Under the pieces are notes generated by a model. That model did not search any database. It saw only the letters and a program-made list of their open reading frames with translations, and was not told the DNA's origin. Below, one piece after another: positions 33,004 to 42,865 of a stretch of 64,000 nt of DNA. The stretch is from Pleomorphomonas oryzae DSM 16300. GTDB taxonomy: Bacteria; Pseudomonadota; Alphaproteobacteria; Rhizobiales; Pleomorphomonadaceae. The stretch lies in assembly GCF_000422965.1 (NCBI RefSeq), contig NZ_AUHB01000007.1, positions 124,001 through 188,000 on the forward strand, given 5' to 3'. Made by a program: the position numbers and the translations under genes. Position 1 is the first letter of the stretch; each line of letters begins with the position of its first letter.

Positions 33004-36000
33004 TTGCATATTCTGGCCGAACAGATTCGCTCGCTTGACGACAGTGTCGCGGCGGTCGACCTCGGCCAGACCCCGGCTGAGATCGTGGTCCTGTCCCTTT
33101 CCGACAGCGACCTCGGCCTCGTCGCCGCCGTGCACGGCCGGCTCGGCCCCGATGCGCCGAGCCTTCGCCTCGCCTCGCTCGCTGCGTTGCGCCATCCCTA
33201 TTCCGTCGATATCTACCTTGAAAAGGTCGTGTCTAAGGCCCGCTTCGTGTTGGTGCGGCTTTTGGGCGGCGCCGATTACTGGCGCTATGGTGTCGATGAA
33301 CTCTGCATGCTGGCGCGCTCAAAGGGTATCCAGCTCGCGATGATCCCTGGTGACGATCGGCCCGATCAACGCCTTGTCGAGGCGGCGACGCTGCCGGCGA
33401 GCGACCTCGACCTTCTCGAACGCTGGTTCAGCTACGGTGGTCCCGACAATATCGCCGCCGCGCTCGCCTTCATTGCCGCCCGCTTGGGGCGCGACGCCGT
33501 CTGGGCCGAGCCGACGCCGCAGCCGGCCTTCGGCCTGTTTCCCCGACTTGGGATGCTTGGCGACAGGCGCGTGCTCGTCGTCGGGTATCGGGCGCTGGTC
33601 AATGCCGGCGATGCCGCTCCAATCGAAGCGATAGCCGAGGCGCTGGCGACCGCCGGTTTCGCGGTGCAGCCGGTTTGGGTCACCTCGCTCAAGGATCCAG
33701 ACGCTGCCAACCCGATGATTGAGACCGTCTCCGCCTTCAAGCCGGATGTCATCGTAAACTGCACCGCCTTCTCGGCTCGCCGCGACGATGGCACGACGCT
33801 GCTCGACGTTGCCGATGTGCCGGTCATCCAGGCGCCTCTTTCGACCCTGTCGCGCGAGGCCTGGGCGGCCTCGTCGCGCGGCCTATCGGCCACCGATCTT
33901 GCCATGAGCGTCGTCCTGCCGGAGGTCGACGGCCGGCTCGACGGGCCGGTGATCAGCTTCAAGGCGCCGGCCGACCGTGCCGACGCCTTGGAATACACGC
34001 CGATCCGTCACCGGCCGGACGACAGTGGCATTGCTCGTCTCGTGTGCCTCGTGGAGGGGTGGATACGGCTGAGGCGGACGCGGCGCGCCGACCGCCGCGT
34101 TGGGCTGGTGCTTTCCAACTATTCCGGCAAGGGGGGGCGAACCGCCTATGCCGTCGGTCTCGACGGGCCGGCCTCGCTGATTGCCATTGCCGACGACCTT
34201 CGCGCCGCCGGCTATGATGTCGGGTTGCTTCCGGATGAGAAGGCGCTGATCTCAGCGTTGGAAGACGGAAAAGCCATCCTCGACATCCCGCTTGCCGATT
34301 ATCGTTGCTGGTTTTCCCGTCTGCCGGAGACATTGCGCGCCTCGATGCTGGCCACCTGGGGCGATCCGGAGAGTGATCCATCGGTGCGCGAGGATGCTTT
34401 CCGCCTGGCGGCGGTCGTTGCCGGCAACCTCGCCATTGCCGTCCAACCCGATCGCGGCCGGCCGGAGAGCCGGGCCGCCGATCACCACGATCCCAACCTT
34501 CCGCCGCGCCACGCCTACGCCGCCTTCTATCTCTGGCTCCGGCATGGCTTCGATGCCCACGCCATGATCCATCTCGGCACCCACGGCACGCTCGAGTGGC
34601 TGCCAGGCAAGGCGGCGGGGCTTTCGGACGACTGCGCGCCGGTGGCGCTGACGGACGGTCTGCCAGTCGTCTACCCGTTCATCGTCAACAATCCCGGCGA
34701 GGCGGCCCAGGCCAAGCGCCGCATCGCCGCCGTCACGCTTGGTCATCTGACCCCACCGCTGACCCGCGCCGGTGCCCATGGCGATATCGCCGAGATCGAG
34801 ATGCTGGTCGATGAATTTGCCAACGCGCAGGCGCTCGATCTGCGGCGGGCCAAGCATCTTGCCGCCGTGCTGATCGACAAGGCGGAGGCCGCCGGCATTG
34901 CCGAGGCAGCCGGCCTTTCCGCCGATCTCGATCCCGCCGACAAGCTGGCACGCCTCGACGCCTGGATCTGCGACGTCAAGGACATGCGCATCGCCGACGG
35001 CCTGCATGTGTTCGGCCGCCCACCGGACGAAACCCGCGTTGCCGCTCACCTGGAGGCGCTCGGCGGTGATATTTCGGCCGCTGGCGCCTTTCTCGCCTCA
35101 GCCGACACCGAACGCGAGGGGCTGCTGGCCGCTCTCGATGGCCGGCGTGTCGCGCCGGGGCCTTCCGGCGCACCGGGGCCAAGGCGGCTCGACGTATTGC
35201 CCACCGGGCGCAACCTCTATGCGATCGACCCGCGTGCCGTGCCGACGCGTACCGCCATGGAAATCGGAGCCCGCACCGCCGAGGAGGTCGTTGCGCGCTA
35301 CGCCGAAGACCACGGCGAGTGGCCGAAATCCATCGTACTCGACGTCTGGGCCTCGGCGTCGATGCGCACCGGCGGCGACGATATCGCTCAAGCCCTGGCA
35401 CTCATGGGCGTGCGGCCAACCTGGGACGCCGCCTCCGGCCGCGTTTCCGGCTTCACGGTGCTCGCGCCCGCCCGCCTCGGCCGGCCGCGCGTCGACGTTA
35501 CCTTGCGCGTCTCCGGCCTCTTCCGCGACGTCTTCCCTGGGCAGATCGCCCTGTTCGACCAGGCGGTGAAGGCAGTAGCGGCACTCGACGAGGATGGGGA
35601 AACCAATCCGCTCGCCGCAAGGCGCGAGCCAGCGCCATCTCGCATCTACGGCGCCGCCCCCGGCGCTTTCGGCAGCGGCCTCGGCGAGATGACGCCCGAT
35701 GATCTCTCCGCCGACCGAAGCGCACTCGCCGATGCCTATCTCGCCGCCTCCGGCCATGCTTACACGGGTGAGGGAGATGCGGCTGACGCCGAGGGCTTTG
35801 CGGCACGCGTTGCCGCTGCCGACGCTTTCGTTCACGTGCAGGATCTCGACGGCCAGGATCTCCTATCCAACGATGCCTTTGCCGCCCATGAGGGTGGTTT
35901 TGCGGCAGCGTCAGAATCGCTCGGTAGCCGGGCAGCGCTTTATCATGTCGATACCACCGACGACGCGCCGAAGGCCCGCAGCCTCAGTGAGGAAATCGGC

Positions 36001-36330
36001 CGTGTCATCCATGGTCGCGCCGCCAATCCGCGCTGGATTGCCGGACAGATGCGTCATGGCCACCGTGGCGCCGCCGAAATCTGCGAGGCGGTGGCCAATC
36101 TCTGCGCCTTTGCGACGCTGTCGGATGCCGTCGACTTCAGGCATTTCGACCGGCTGTTCGATGCCACTTTCGGCGACGACCACGTGCGTGACTTCCTGAT
36201 CGATGCCAATCCGGCCGCCGTTCGTGATGCCCTTCTGCGCCTCAGGAAGGTGATTGATCGTGGCGCCTGGGCGCTGCGGCGCAATTCGGTGGCCGCCCGC
36301 CTTGCCGAGACGGAGGCCCGCCTCGGATGA
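33004..36330 (+). CDS. cobN: Cobaltochelatase large subunit CobN
   Basis: A TTG start at 33004 follows a GGAGGAGGG Shine-Dalgarno. The 1108-aa protein has the CobN/BchH Mg-chelatase fold: LGGADYWRYGVDEL near 90, ALVNAGDAAPIEAIAEAL, VVLSNYSGKGGRTAYAVGLD, and the active-site region HLGTHGTLEWLPGKAAGLSDDCAP near 520-545, then DVWASASMRTGGDDIAQAL. It inserts Co(II) into hydrogenobyrinic acid a,c-diamide with CobS and CobT, neither of which is in the window. It is about 150 residues shorter than Pseudomonas denitrificans CobN. It overlaps cobG by 4 bp. Confidence 0.95.
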   Translation: MHILAEQIRSLDDSVAAVDLGQTPAEIVVLSLSDSDLGLVAAVHGRLGPDAPSLRLASLAALRHPYSVDIYLEKVVSKARFVLVRLLGGADYWRYGVDELCMLARSKGIQLAMIPGDDRPDQRLVEAATLPASDLDLLERWFSYGGPDNIAAALAFIAARLGRDAVWAEPTPQPAFGLFPRLGMLGDRRVLVVGYRALVNAGDAAPIEAIAEALATAGFAVQPVWVTSLKDPDAANPMIETVSAFKPDVIVNCTAFSARRDDGTTLLDVADVPVIQAPLSTLSREAWAASSRGLSATDLAMSVVLPEVDGRLDGPVISFKAPADRADALEYTPIRHRPDDSGIARLVCLVEGWIRLRRTRRADRRVGLVLSNYSGKGGRTAYAVGLDGPASLIAIADDLRAAGYDVGLLPDEKALISALEDGKAILDIPLADYRCWFSRLPETLRASMLATWGDPESDPSVREDAFRLAAVVAGNLAIAVQPDRGRPESRAADHHDPNLPPRHAYAAFYLWLRHGFDAHAMIHLGTHGTLEWLPGKAAGLSDDCAPVALTDGLPVVYPFIVNNPGEAAQAKRRIAAVTLGHLTPPLTRAGAHGDIAEIEMLVDEFANAQALDLRRAKHLAAVLIDKAEAAGIAEAAGLSADLDPADKLARLDAWICDVKDMRIADGLHVFGRPPDETRVAAHLEALGGDISAAGAFLASADTEREGLLAALDGRRVAPGPSGAPGPRRLDVLPTGRNLYAIDPRAVPTRTAMEIGARTAEEVVARYAEDHGEWPKSIVLDVWASASMRTGGDDIAQALALMGVRPTWDAASGRVSGFTVLAPARLGRPRVDVTLRVSGLFRDVFPGQIALFDQAVKAVAALDEDGETNPLAARREPAPSRIYGAAPGAFGSGLGEMTPDDLSADRSALADAYLAASGHAYTGEGDAADAEGFAARVAAADAFVHVQDLDGQDLLSNDAFAAHEGGFAAASESLGSRAALYHVDTTDDAPKARSLSEEIGRVIHGRAANPRWIAGQMRHGHRGAAEICEAVANLCAFATLSDAVDFRHFDRLFDATFGDDHVRDFLIDANPAAVRDALLRLRKVIDRGAWALRRNSVAARLAETEARLG

Positions 36331-37543
36331 ACGCCTCCCTCGTTCGCGGCTGGTGTCCCGGCGCGCGCCGCCCCATGCAGAGCGGCGATGGCTTGATTCT
36401 GCGCCTTCGAATTACCGGGGGCCGCCTTGCCTGCGAGACGGCGCGCGCCATTGCCGCCGTGGCCAAGCGCTACGGCAACGGTGAGCTCGATCTCGGTCGG
36501 CGGGGCGGTCTGCAGCTCCGAGGAATTCGCGACGACGATTTCGCTGCTGTCGAGGCCGAACTCACAGAACTCGGCCTTCTCGATGTCGACGCTGGCGCTG
36601 AGGCAGTACGCAACGTGGTCGCCTCGCCTCTCTCGGATTTCGATGAGACCGCCGAGGGCGATGCCTTCATGCTGGCCAAGCAACTGGAAGCGGCGCTCGT
36701 CTCTGACACCTCTCTCCGCGCATTGCCCGGCAAGTTCGGATACTCGGTCGACGATGGCGGTTGTTTCGGCCTCACGGAGGTACCGGCCGACGTGCGCCTG
36801 CGACTTGTGAATGACGGCGTGTCAGTCTCGCTCGATGGTGATATCCAGGCGATAAAGATTCAGCCCGAGGAGGCGGTGGCCGTTGCCCTCCGCCTCGCGC
36901 ACGCCTTTCTCGATCTCGCATCGCGCATCGATCCGCCGCCGCGCCGCATGGCAGCGCTGGTTGCTCAGATCGGCGCTGAAACCATTTTCGCCGCTTCCGG
37001 GCTTGTATCGGAACGTGTTGTACCGGTTCGTCGTCCTCGTGCTGTCCAACTGATCGGCGCCTTCCCCGGCCACGTCGGTGTCGGCCTGTCCTTCGGTCGA
37101 CTCGACGCCGGCCAGCTTCATCTTCTCGCCGATCTCGCCCCGTCCGATCTGCGGCTGACCCCCTTCCGCGCCGTCCTACTGCCCGGCCTTCCGGCCGATC
37201 TCCTGCCGCGCCTTGCCGAAGCCGGCTTCGTCACTTCACCCGATGATCCGATTCTCGCCGTCGCTGCCTGCCCCGGTGCGCCCGCCTGCGGTTCGGCCAG
37301 CATCGAGACGCGCGGTCTCGCTCGCCGTCTGGCAGCGCTAAGACCCAACGACCACGGCATCTGGCTGCATGTTTCGGGCTGCGAAAAGGGCTGCGCCAGT
37401 TCCGCCACCCATGCCGTCACCTTGGTCGGTCGTGACGGCGGCCTCGACCTCGTGCTAGACGGCAGGCCAACCGATCCACCTCATCGCACGGGCGTGTCGC
37501 CCGAGGCGGTCGAGGCGCTTTTCCGTTCCGGGACATTTGAAAA

Positions 37544-37547
<4 letters not shown>
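36327..37547 (+). CDS. cobG: Precorrin-3B synthase CobG
   Basis: The 406-aa protein is a small nitrite/sulfite reductase-like enzyme: [23 protein letters not shown] at the N-terminus and [16 protein letters not shown] as the first ferredoxin-like half. The 4Fe-4S ligands lie in [12 protein letters not shown] and [12 protein letters not shown] (about residues 310-360). It uses O2 to convert precorrin-3A into precorrin-3B, the ring-contraction preparation of the aerobic pathway. The start codon overlaps the cobN stop (ATGA), and it overlaps cobH in the same way. Confidence 0.95.
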
Positions 37548-38166
<619 letters not shown>

Positions 38167-38170
<4 letters not shown>

Positions 38171-38898
38171 TCAATCCCGGCACGCTTCATGGTGTTGGCG
38201 TCGGTCCCGGCGATCCCGAACTGGTCACCGTCAAGGCAGCGAGGCTGATCGGTTCGGCGCCCGTTCTGGCCTATTTTGCCAAGAAAGGCCGGCGCGGCCA
38301 TGCCCGCACCATCGTTGACACCTATGTTCGGCCGGGCACTGAGGAGCTGCCGCTTCACTATCCGCTCACCACCGAGATGAGCTTTGCCGATCCGCTCTAC
38401 GTCCGCGAGGTCGGCGGCTTCTACGCCGAGGCGGCCGAGGCGCTGGCGACGCATCTTGCCGCTGGCCGCGACGTGGTGCTGATCGCCGAGGGGGACCCGC
38501 TATTCTACGGCTCCTTCATGCACCTCTACATACGCCTGAAGGACCGCTTCCCCGTCAGAATCACACCGGGCGTCACCGGTTTCTCCGGCTGCGCCTCGGC
38601 GGCCGGCCTGCCGATGACCTGGGGCGACGACGTCCTGGCCGTACTACCGGGCACACTCGGCGAGGACGACCTTACCGAGCGCCTCGCAGGCGCCGACGCG
38701 GCGGTGATCATGAAGCTCGGCACCAATTTCCCGAAGGTCAGGCGGGCGATCGCCCGAGCCGGCCTTGCCCAGCGCGCCATCTATATCGAGCGCGGTTCGA
38801 TGGAGGGGGAAGTCGTGTTGCCGCTCAACGACAAGACGGACGATGCGTCGCCCTATTTTTCGCTGATTCTGATCGGCGGCGAGGGGCGGCGGCCATGA
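38167..38898 (+). CDS. cobI: Precorrin-2 C20-methyltransferase CobI
   Basis: The 243-aa tetrapyrrole methylase opens with the SAM-binding [20 protein letters not shown], has the middle [19 protein letters not shown] (~100-120) and the [24 protein letters not shown] region, and ends [17 protein letters not shown]. It methylates precorrin-2 at C20 to give precorrin-3A. Start and stop codons overlap with the neighbours (ATGA). Confidence 0.97.
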
Positions 38899-39662
38899 AT
38901 GAGACGGGCGAGATTCTGGTGGTCGGCCTCGGCCCCGGCCCGGACCGTTGGCGGACGCCGGAGGTGGAGGCCGCGCTTGAGCGGGCGACCGACCTCGTCG
39001 GCTACGAACCCTATCTCGCCCGTTGTCCCGAACGCCCTGGCCAGGCGCGCCACGGCAGCGACAATCGCGTCGAACTCGAACGGGCGCGCTTGGCTATCGA
39101 TCTTGCCCGCGCCGGTCGTATTGTCGCCGTCGTCTCCGGTGGTGATCCCGGCGTTTTCGCCATGGCGGCGGCCGTCGTCGAGGCAGTGGAGGCCGATGAG
39201 GCCGCCCGCGACCTGTCCGTAACGATAATGCCCGGCGTATCTGCGATGCAGGCTGCCGCCGCCCGGCTCGGCGCGCCGCTCGGCCACGATTTCTGCGCCA
39301 TCTCGCTGTCCGACAATCTCAAGCCGTGGGCGCTCGTCGAGAAACGACTAAGAGCCGCCGCCGATGGCGACTTCGTCATTGCCCTCTACAATCCCGCCTC
39401 GAAAGCGCGGCCGACCCGCATCTTCGAAGCTTTCGATCTCCTGAGGAGCTTGAAAGCTGGTTCGACGCCGGTTGCCTTTGCCCGCGCCGTCGGCCGACCG
39501 GACGAGCGAATCGTCGTAACGACGCTTGCCGAGGCCGATCCATCCATCGTCGACATGGCGACGATGGTGATTATCGGCTCTTCGGAAAGCCGATTGATCG
39601 ACCGGCCGGGCGGACTGCCGTGGATTCTCAGCCCGCGTCAGGCGAGGGGAGGGGCGGCATGA
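38895..39662 (+). CDS. cobJ: Precorrin-3B C17-methyltransferase CobJ
   Basis: This 255-aa protein has the methylase motifs VVGLGPGPDRWRTPEVEAAL and GYEPYLARCPERPGQARHGSDN at the start, AVVSGGDPGVFAMAAAVVEAVE in the middle, and IALYNPASKARPTRIFEAFDLL followed by VIIGSSESR at the end, all typical of CobJ. It adds the C17 methyl and drives ring contraction. Its last 25 bp overlap the 3' end of cobK on the other strand. Confidence 0.96.
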   Translation: MNETGEILVVGLGPGPDRWRTPEVEAALERATDLVGYEPYLARCPERPGQARHGSDNRVELERARLAIDLARAGRIVAVVSGGDPGVFAMAAAVVEAVEADEAARDLSVTIMPGVSAMQAAAARLGAPLGHDFCAISLSDNLKPWALVEKRLRAAADGDFVIALYNPASKARPTRIFEAFDLLRSLKAGSTPVAFARAVGRPDERIVVTTLAEADPSIVDMATMVIIGSSESRLIDRPGGLPWILSPRQARGGAA

Positions 39663-40417
39663 ACGAGCCGCGCCTCAATGTCCGCCATCACGTCGTCGAG
39701 CTCGTGATAGGTGGTGACGGTGACCGGTTCGGGCGGCGCCACCATGATCACCGGCAGGCCCAGGCGTCGAGCGGCCGCCACCTTGCCATAGGTGGCATCG
39801 CCGCCGGCATTCTTGGTGACCATGATTTCCACCCGCTCGGCCTGCATCAGCCGGGCCTGCGATTCCTCGTCGAACGGCCCGCGCTCCAGCAGCAATCGAT
39901 AATCCGGCAGGTTCAGCTCATGCGGCGGGTCGATGGACCGGACGATATAGTGGTGCTGCGGCGCCGCCTCGAAGGCGGAAAGGCCGAGCCGGCCGACGGT
40001 CAGGAAGACGCACTTCGGCTCGGGTCCGAGCGCCGCGCAGGCCGTGTCGAGGTCGGGTACCTCCAGCCAGTTATCGCCCGGCACCGGCTTCCAAGGTTCA
40101 CGCGTGTAGCGAATGAGCGGCACGCCGGTCATCTCGCTGGCCGCCATGGCATTGGCCGAGATGCGGGCGGCGAAGGGATGGGTAGCGTCGATCAGAAGAT
40201 CGATCTGCTGGTCGCGCAAAAAGGCGGCAAGGCCTTCGATGCCACCAAAGCCGCCGACACGGGTGTTGAGCGCCTGCGCCGCCGGCTCATGGGTGCGGCC
40301 GGCCAGCGACAGCAGCGCCCAGATGTCCTGGCGCTTTTGCAGCCGTTCGGAGAGGCGCGAGGCCTCGGTCGTTCCACCCAGGACGAGAATGCGCATCGGT
40401 CTAGCGGAGTCCCCCAT
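39638..40417 (-). CDS. cobK: Precorrin-6A reductase CobK
   Basis: The 259-aa product from the ATG at 40417 has AAGGGAGG about 8 nt upstream; the Met at 40396 (MRILVLGGTTEASRL) begins the homology directly and is the alternative. CobK motifs: LVLGGTTEASRLSERL, DATHPFAARISANA, YTREPWKPVPGDNW, VFLTVGRLGLSAF, YRLLLERGPFDEESQ and TKNAGGDATYGKVAAARRLGLPV. It reduces the macrocycle with NADPH. It is the only inverted gene inside the plus-strand run, overlapping cobJ by 25 bp at its 3' end and the cobL start by 2 bp at its 5' end. Confidence 0.95.
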   Translation of the reverse strand: MGDSARPMRILVLGGTTEASRLSERLQKRQDIWALLSLAGRTHEPAAQALNTRVGGFGGIEGLAAFLRDQQIDLLIDATHPFAARISANAMAASEMTGVPLIRYTREPWKPVPGDNWLEVPDLDTACAALGPEPKCVFLTVGRLGLSAFEAAPQHHYIVRSIDPPHELNLPDYRLLLERGPFDEESQARLMQAERVEIMVTKNAGGDATYGKVAAARRLGLPVIMVAPPEPVTVTTYHELDDVMADIEARLVHAAPPLA

Positions 40418-41636
40418 GGCTGAAACCTCCCTTTCACCCTGGCTGACGATCGTCGGCCTCGGAGAGGACGGTCTCGACGGCCTCTCTCCTGCGGCAGTTT
40501 CGGCCATCGCACAAGCGGGTTTCATCGTAGGCGGCCGTCGCCACCTTGATCTGATCAAGGCCAATCCCACGATCTCCATGGCTTGGCCGTCGCCGCTTAA
40601 AGACGCTTTTCCGGCGATTCTTGCCCGGCGTGGCAGCCCGGTGGCGGTGCTGGCCTCCGGCGACCCCTTCTTCTATGGAGTCGGTTCGCTCCTCGCTGAA
40701 ATCGTCGATCCCCGGGAAATGGCGGTCCTGCCGGCACCCTCCGCCTTTGCGCTGGCTGCTGCCAGGCTCGGCTGGCCGGGGCAGGATGTCGTCCGCGTCA
40801 GCCTGCACGGCAGGGCGCTCGAACGGGTGCTGCCGCACGTCCAGCCGGGGGCTCGACTGCTCGCGCTGTCCTGGGATGACACGACACCGGCACGGCTTGC
40901 GGAGCTTTTGACGACGCGTGGCCTCGGCAAGAGCCGCCTCACCGTGCTCGAAGCGATGGGTGGTCTCCGGGAACGTCGTCGCTCGGCTTTCGCAGACACA
41001 TTCGATCTCGAAAACATCGATCCGCTCAACCTCATCGCGGTCGAGGTGGAGGGTAAATCGGACGCCCGGGTCATTCCCTTCACACCCGGTCTCCCCGACG
41101 ATTGGTTCGAGCACGACGGCCAAATCTCCAAGCGCGAGGTCAGGGCACTTACCGTCGCCGCGCTCAGGCCGACCCGCGGCGAAACACTCTGGGACGTTGG
41201 TGCCGGCTCCGGGTCGGTTGCCATCGAATGGATGCTCTCAGATCCCTCGCTCCGAGCTTTTGCCATCGAGGAAAATCCGACGCGGGCCGCCCGCATAACC
41301 CGCAACGCCCTCAGCTTTGGCGTACCCGATCTGCAAGTGATCGAAAGGAAGGCGCCTGCCGGCCTCGATAGCCTTCCGGATCCCGACGCAATTTTCGTTG
41401 GTGGCGGCTCGGGCGATCCCGGGGTGGTGGAGACTTGTCTCGGTCGGCTCAAATCCGGGGGTCGGCTGGTCATCAACGCCGTAACGGTGGAAACGACGGC
41501 CGAGGTCTTCGCGCTGCAGGCCCGGTTGGGTGGCGATCTGACACAGATCGCCATCTCACGGCTCGATCATATCGGCGGCTTCCATGCGCTCCGGCCGGCC
41601 CTGCCGGTTGTCCAGTGGACCTGGGTGAAGCCGTGA
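40416..41636 (+). CDS. cobL: Precorrin-6B C5,15-methyltransferase (decarboxylating) CobL
   Basis: The ATG at 40416 gives 406 aa. The N-terminal half is a CbiE-like methylase ([53 protein letters not shown]). The C-terminal half is a CbiT-like Rossmann methylase with motif [18 protein letters not shown] and [16 protein letters not shown]. The fused protein methylates C5 and C15 and removes the acetate carboxyl at C12. Its 5' end overlaps that of divergent cobK, so its promoter, if any, lies inside cobK. cobE follows with a GTGA overlap. Confidence 0.96.
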   Translation: MAETSLSPWLTIVGLGEDGLDGLSPAAVSAIAQAGFIVGGRRHLDLIKANPTISMAWPSPLKDAFPAILARRGSPVAVLASGDPFFYGVGSLLAEIVDPREMAVLPAPSAFALAAARLGWPGQDVVRVSLHGRALERVLPHVQPGARLLALSWDDTTPARLAELLTTRGLGKSRLTVLEAMGGLRERRRSAFADTFDLENIDPLNLIAVEVEGKSDARVIPFTPGLPDDWFEHDGQISKREVRALTVAALRPTRGETLWDVGAGSGSVAIEWMLSDPSLRAFAIEENPTRAARITRNALSFGVPDLQVIERKAPAGLDSLPDPDAIFVGGGSGDPGVVETCLGRLKSGGRLVINAVTVETTAEVFALQARLGGDLTQIAISRLDHIGGFHALRPALPVVQWTWVKP

Positions 41637-42013
41637 GCGGCCGCCTGGCCATCGGCGTCGGGTGTCGCAAGGGCGCTTCTGCCGAGGCGATCATTCGGCT
41701 TGTCGAGGCGACGGCCGCCGGTCTCACACCCGTGGTCGGCCTTTTCACGATCGAGGACAAACGCGGCGAAGCAGGTTTGAACGAGGCGGCCGAAAGCCTT
41801 GGCTTGCCGCTCGTCTTTCTTTCACGCGGCGCGCTCGCTGCCGTGGTCGATCGCATAGTCACGCCGTCGCCGCTCGCGCTCGCCCGCTTCGGCGTGCCAT
41901 CGGTGGCGGAAGCCGCCGCGCTCGCCGCTTTCGCGGGCCACGCCCGCCTGATCATTCCGCGCCGCGCCGAGGAGGGAGTCACCGTTGCGGTGGCCGAGGA
42001 GATTCTAGAATGA
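41633..42013 (+). CDS. cobE: Cobalamin biosynthesis protein CobE (CbiG C-terminal-like)
   Basis: A GTG at 41633 overlaps the cobL stop (GTGA), giving 126 residues: [20 protein letters not shown] (typical CobE/CbiG-C start, GCRKG motif), [30 protein letters not shown], and [20 protein letters not shown]. CobE-type proteins equal the C-terminal domain of CbiG; in the aerobic pathway their exact chemistry is not settled. The start is set by the coupling and by the first beta strand. It overlaps cobM by ATGA. Confidence 0.9.
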   Translation: MSGRLAIGVGCRKGASAEAIIRLVEATAAGLTPVVGLFTIEDKRGEAGLNEAAESLGLPLVFLSRGALAAVVDRIVTPSPLALARFGVPSVAEAAALAAFAGHARLIIPRRAEEGVTVAVAEEILE

Positions 42014-42792
42014 CCGTGCATTTCATTGGCGCCGGCCCCGGCGCCCCCGATCTCCTGACTCTGCGCGGTCGCGACCTGATCGCCGCCTGTCCCGTTTGCC
42101 TCTATGCGGGCTCGCTGATCCCGCCGGCCATTCTCTCCCATTGCCCCGAGGGTGCTCGCATCGTCGATACGGCGCCGTTGTCGCTGGAAGAGATCGAGGC
42201 GGAGTACCTTCGAGCCCAGCGGGACGGCCATGACGTGGCCCGGCTTCATTCCGGCGATCTTTCGGTCTGGAGCGCTCTCGGCGAGCAGATTCGCCTGTTG
42301 GAAAAACACGGCATCGCCTACACGGTGACGCCCGGCGTGCCGGCCTTCGCAGCGGCCGCGGCGGCGCTCGGCCGCGAGCTGACATTGCCGGAAGTCGGCC
42401 AGTCCCTGGTACTGACCCGCACGTCCGGCCGCGCCTCCGCCATGCCTGAAAAGGAAAAGCTCGCCGCCTTCGCCGCCACCGGCGCTACGCTCGCGCTGCA
42501 TCTCTCTATCCACGTCATTGACCGTATCGTCGCGGAACTCATCCCCTATTATGGGGCGGATTGCCCGGTCGCCGTCGTCTATCGGGCGAGCTGGCCGGAC
42601 GAGCGGATCGTCAAGGGAACATTGGCCACCATTCTCGGCGAGTTCCAGAGCGCGCCGGTGGAACGGACAGCGTTGATCCTGGTGGGATGGGTGCTCGGCG
42701 CCGAAAATTTTCGGGCAAGCGCTCTTTATTCGGCGGACTACCAGCGCCGTTTCCGCGGGCGTGAGTCTCGGGCGGGAGAGGGCGAAGACTAG
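42010..42792 (+). CDS. cobM: Precorrin-4 C11-methyltransferase CobM
   Basis: This 260-aa methylase starts [20 protein letters not shown], with [39 protein letters not shown] (~73-95), [26 protein letters not shown] and [15 protein letters not shown], all CobM signatures. It puts the methyl group on C11 of precorrin-4. Its TAG stop lies in the left arm of a large palindrome (42789-42865). It is the last gene of the plus-strand run before convergent cbiD. Confidence 0.97.
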   Translation: MTVHFIGAGPGAPDLLTLRGRDLIAACPVCLYAGSLIPPAILSHCPEGARIVDTAPLSLEEIEAEYLRAQRDGHDVARLHSGDLSVWSALGEQIRLLEKHGIAYTVTPGVPAFAAAAAALGRELTLPEVGQSLVLTRTSGRASAMPEKEKLAAFAATGATLALHLSIHVIDRIVAELIPYYGADCPVAVVYRASWPDERIVKGTLATILGEFQSAPVERTALILVGWVLGAENFRASALYSADYQRRFRGRESRAGEGED

Positions 42793-42865
42793 TGGTTCGA
42801 CCGAGACATTTGCATCCGCCTGATACGAGCTTCGGAGCAAATGTCTCGGTCATAGGAACCACTAG
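42789..42865. repeat. 77-bp bulged palindrome containing both cobM and cbiD stop codons
   Basis: The left arm, CTAGTGGTTC (42789-42798) plus GACCGAGACATTTGC (42799-42813), pairs with GCAAATGTCTCGGTC (42837-42851) and, after a 4-nt ATAG bulge, GAACCACTAG (42856-42865). That is 25 perfect base pairs. Inner TCCG/CGGA extends the stem. Neither side has a T run, so it is at best a non-classical bidirectional terminator or a dispersed palindromic element. Confidence 0.85.

Noticed and set aside
31849-33195. 448-aa minus-strand frame opposite cobW
   Set aside because: Antisense to cobW and the start of cobN, without recognisable domains.
42789-42865. Classical bidirectional rho-independent terminator
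   Set aside because: The stem is strong, but neither strand has a U tract after it, so I list it as a palindromic repeat.
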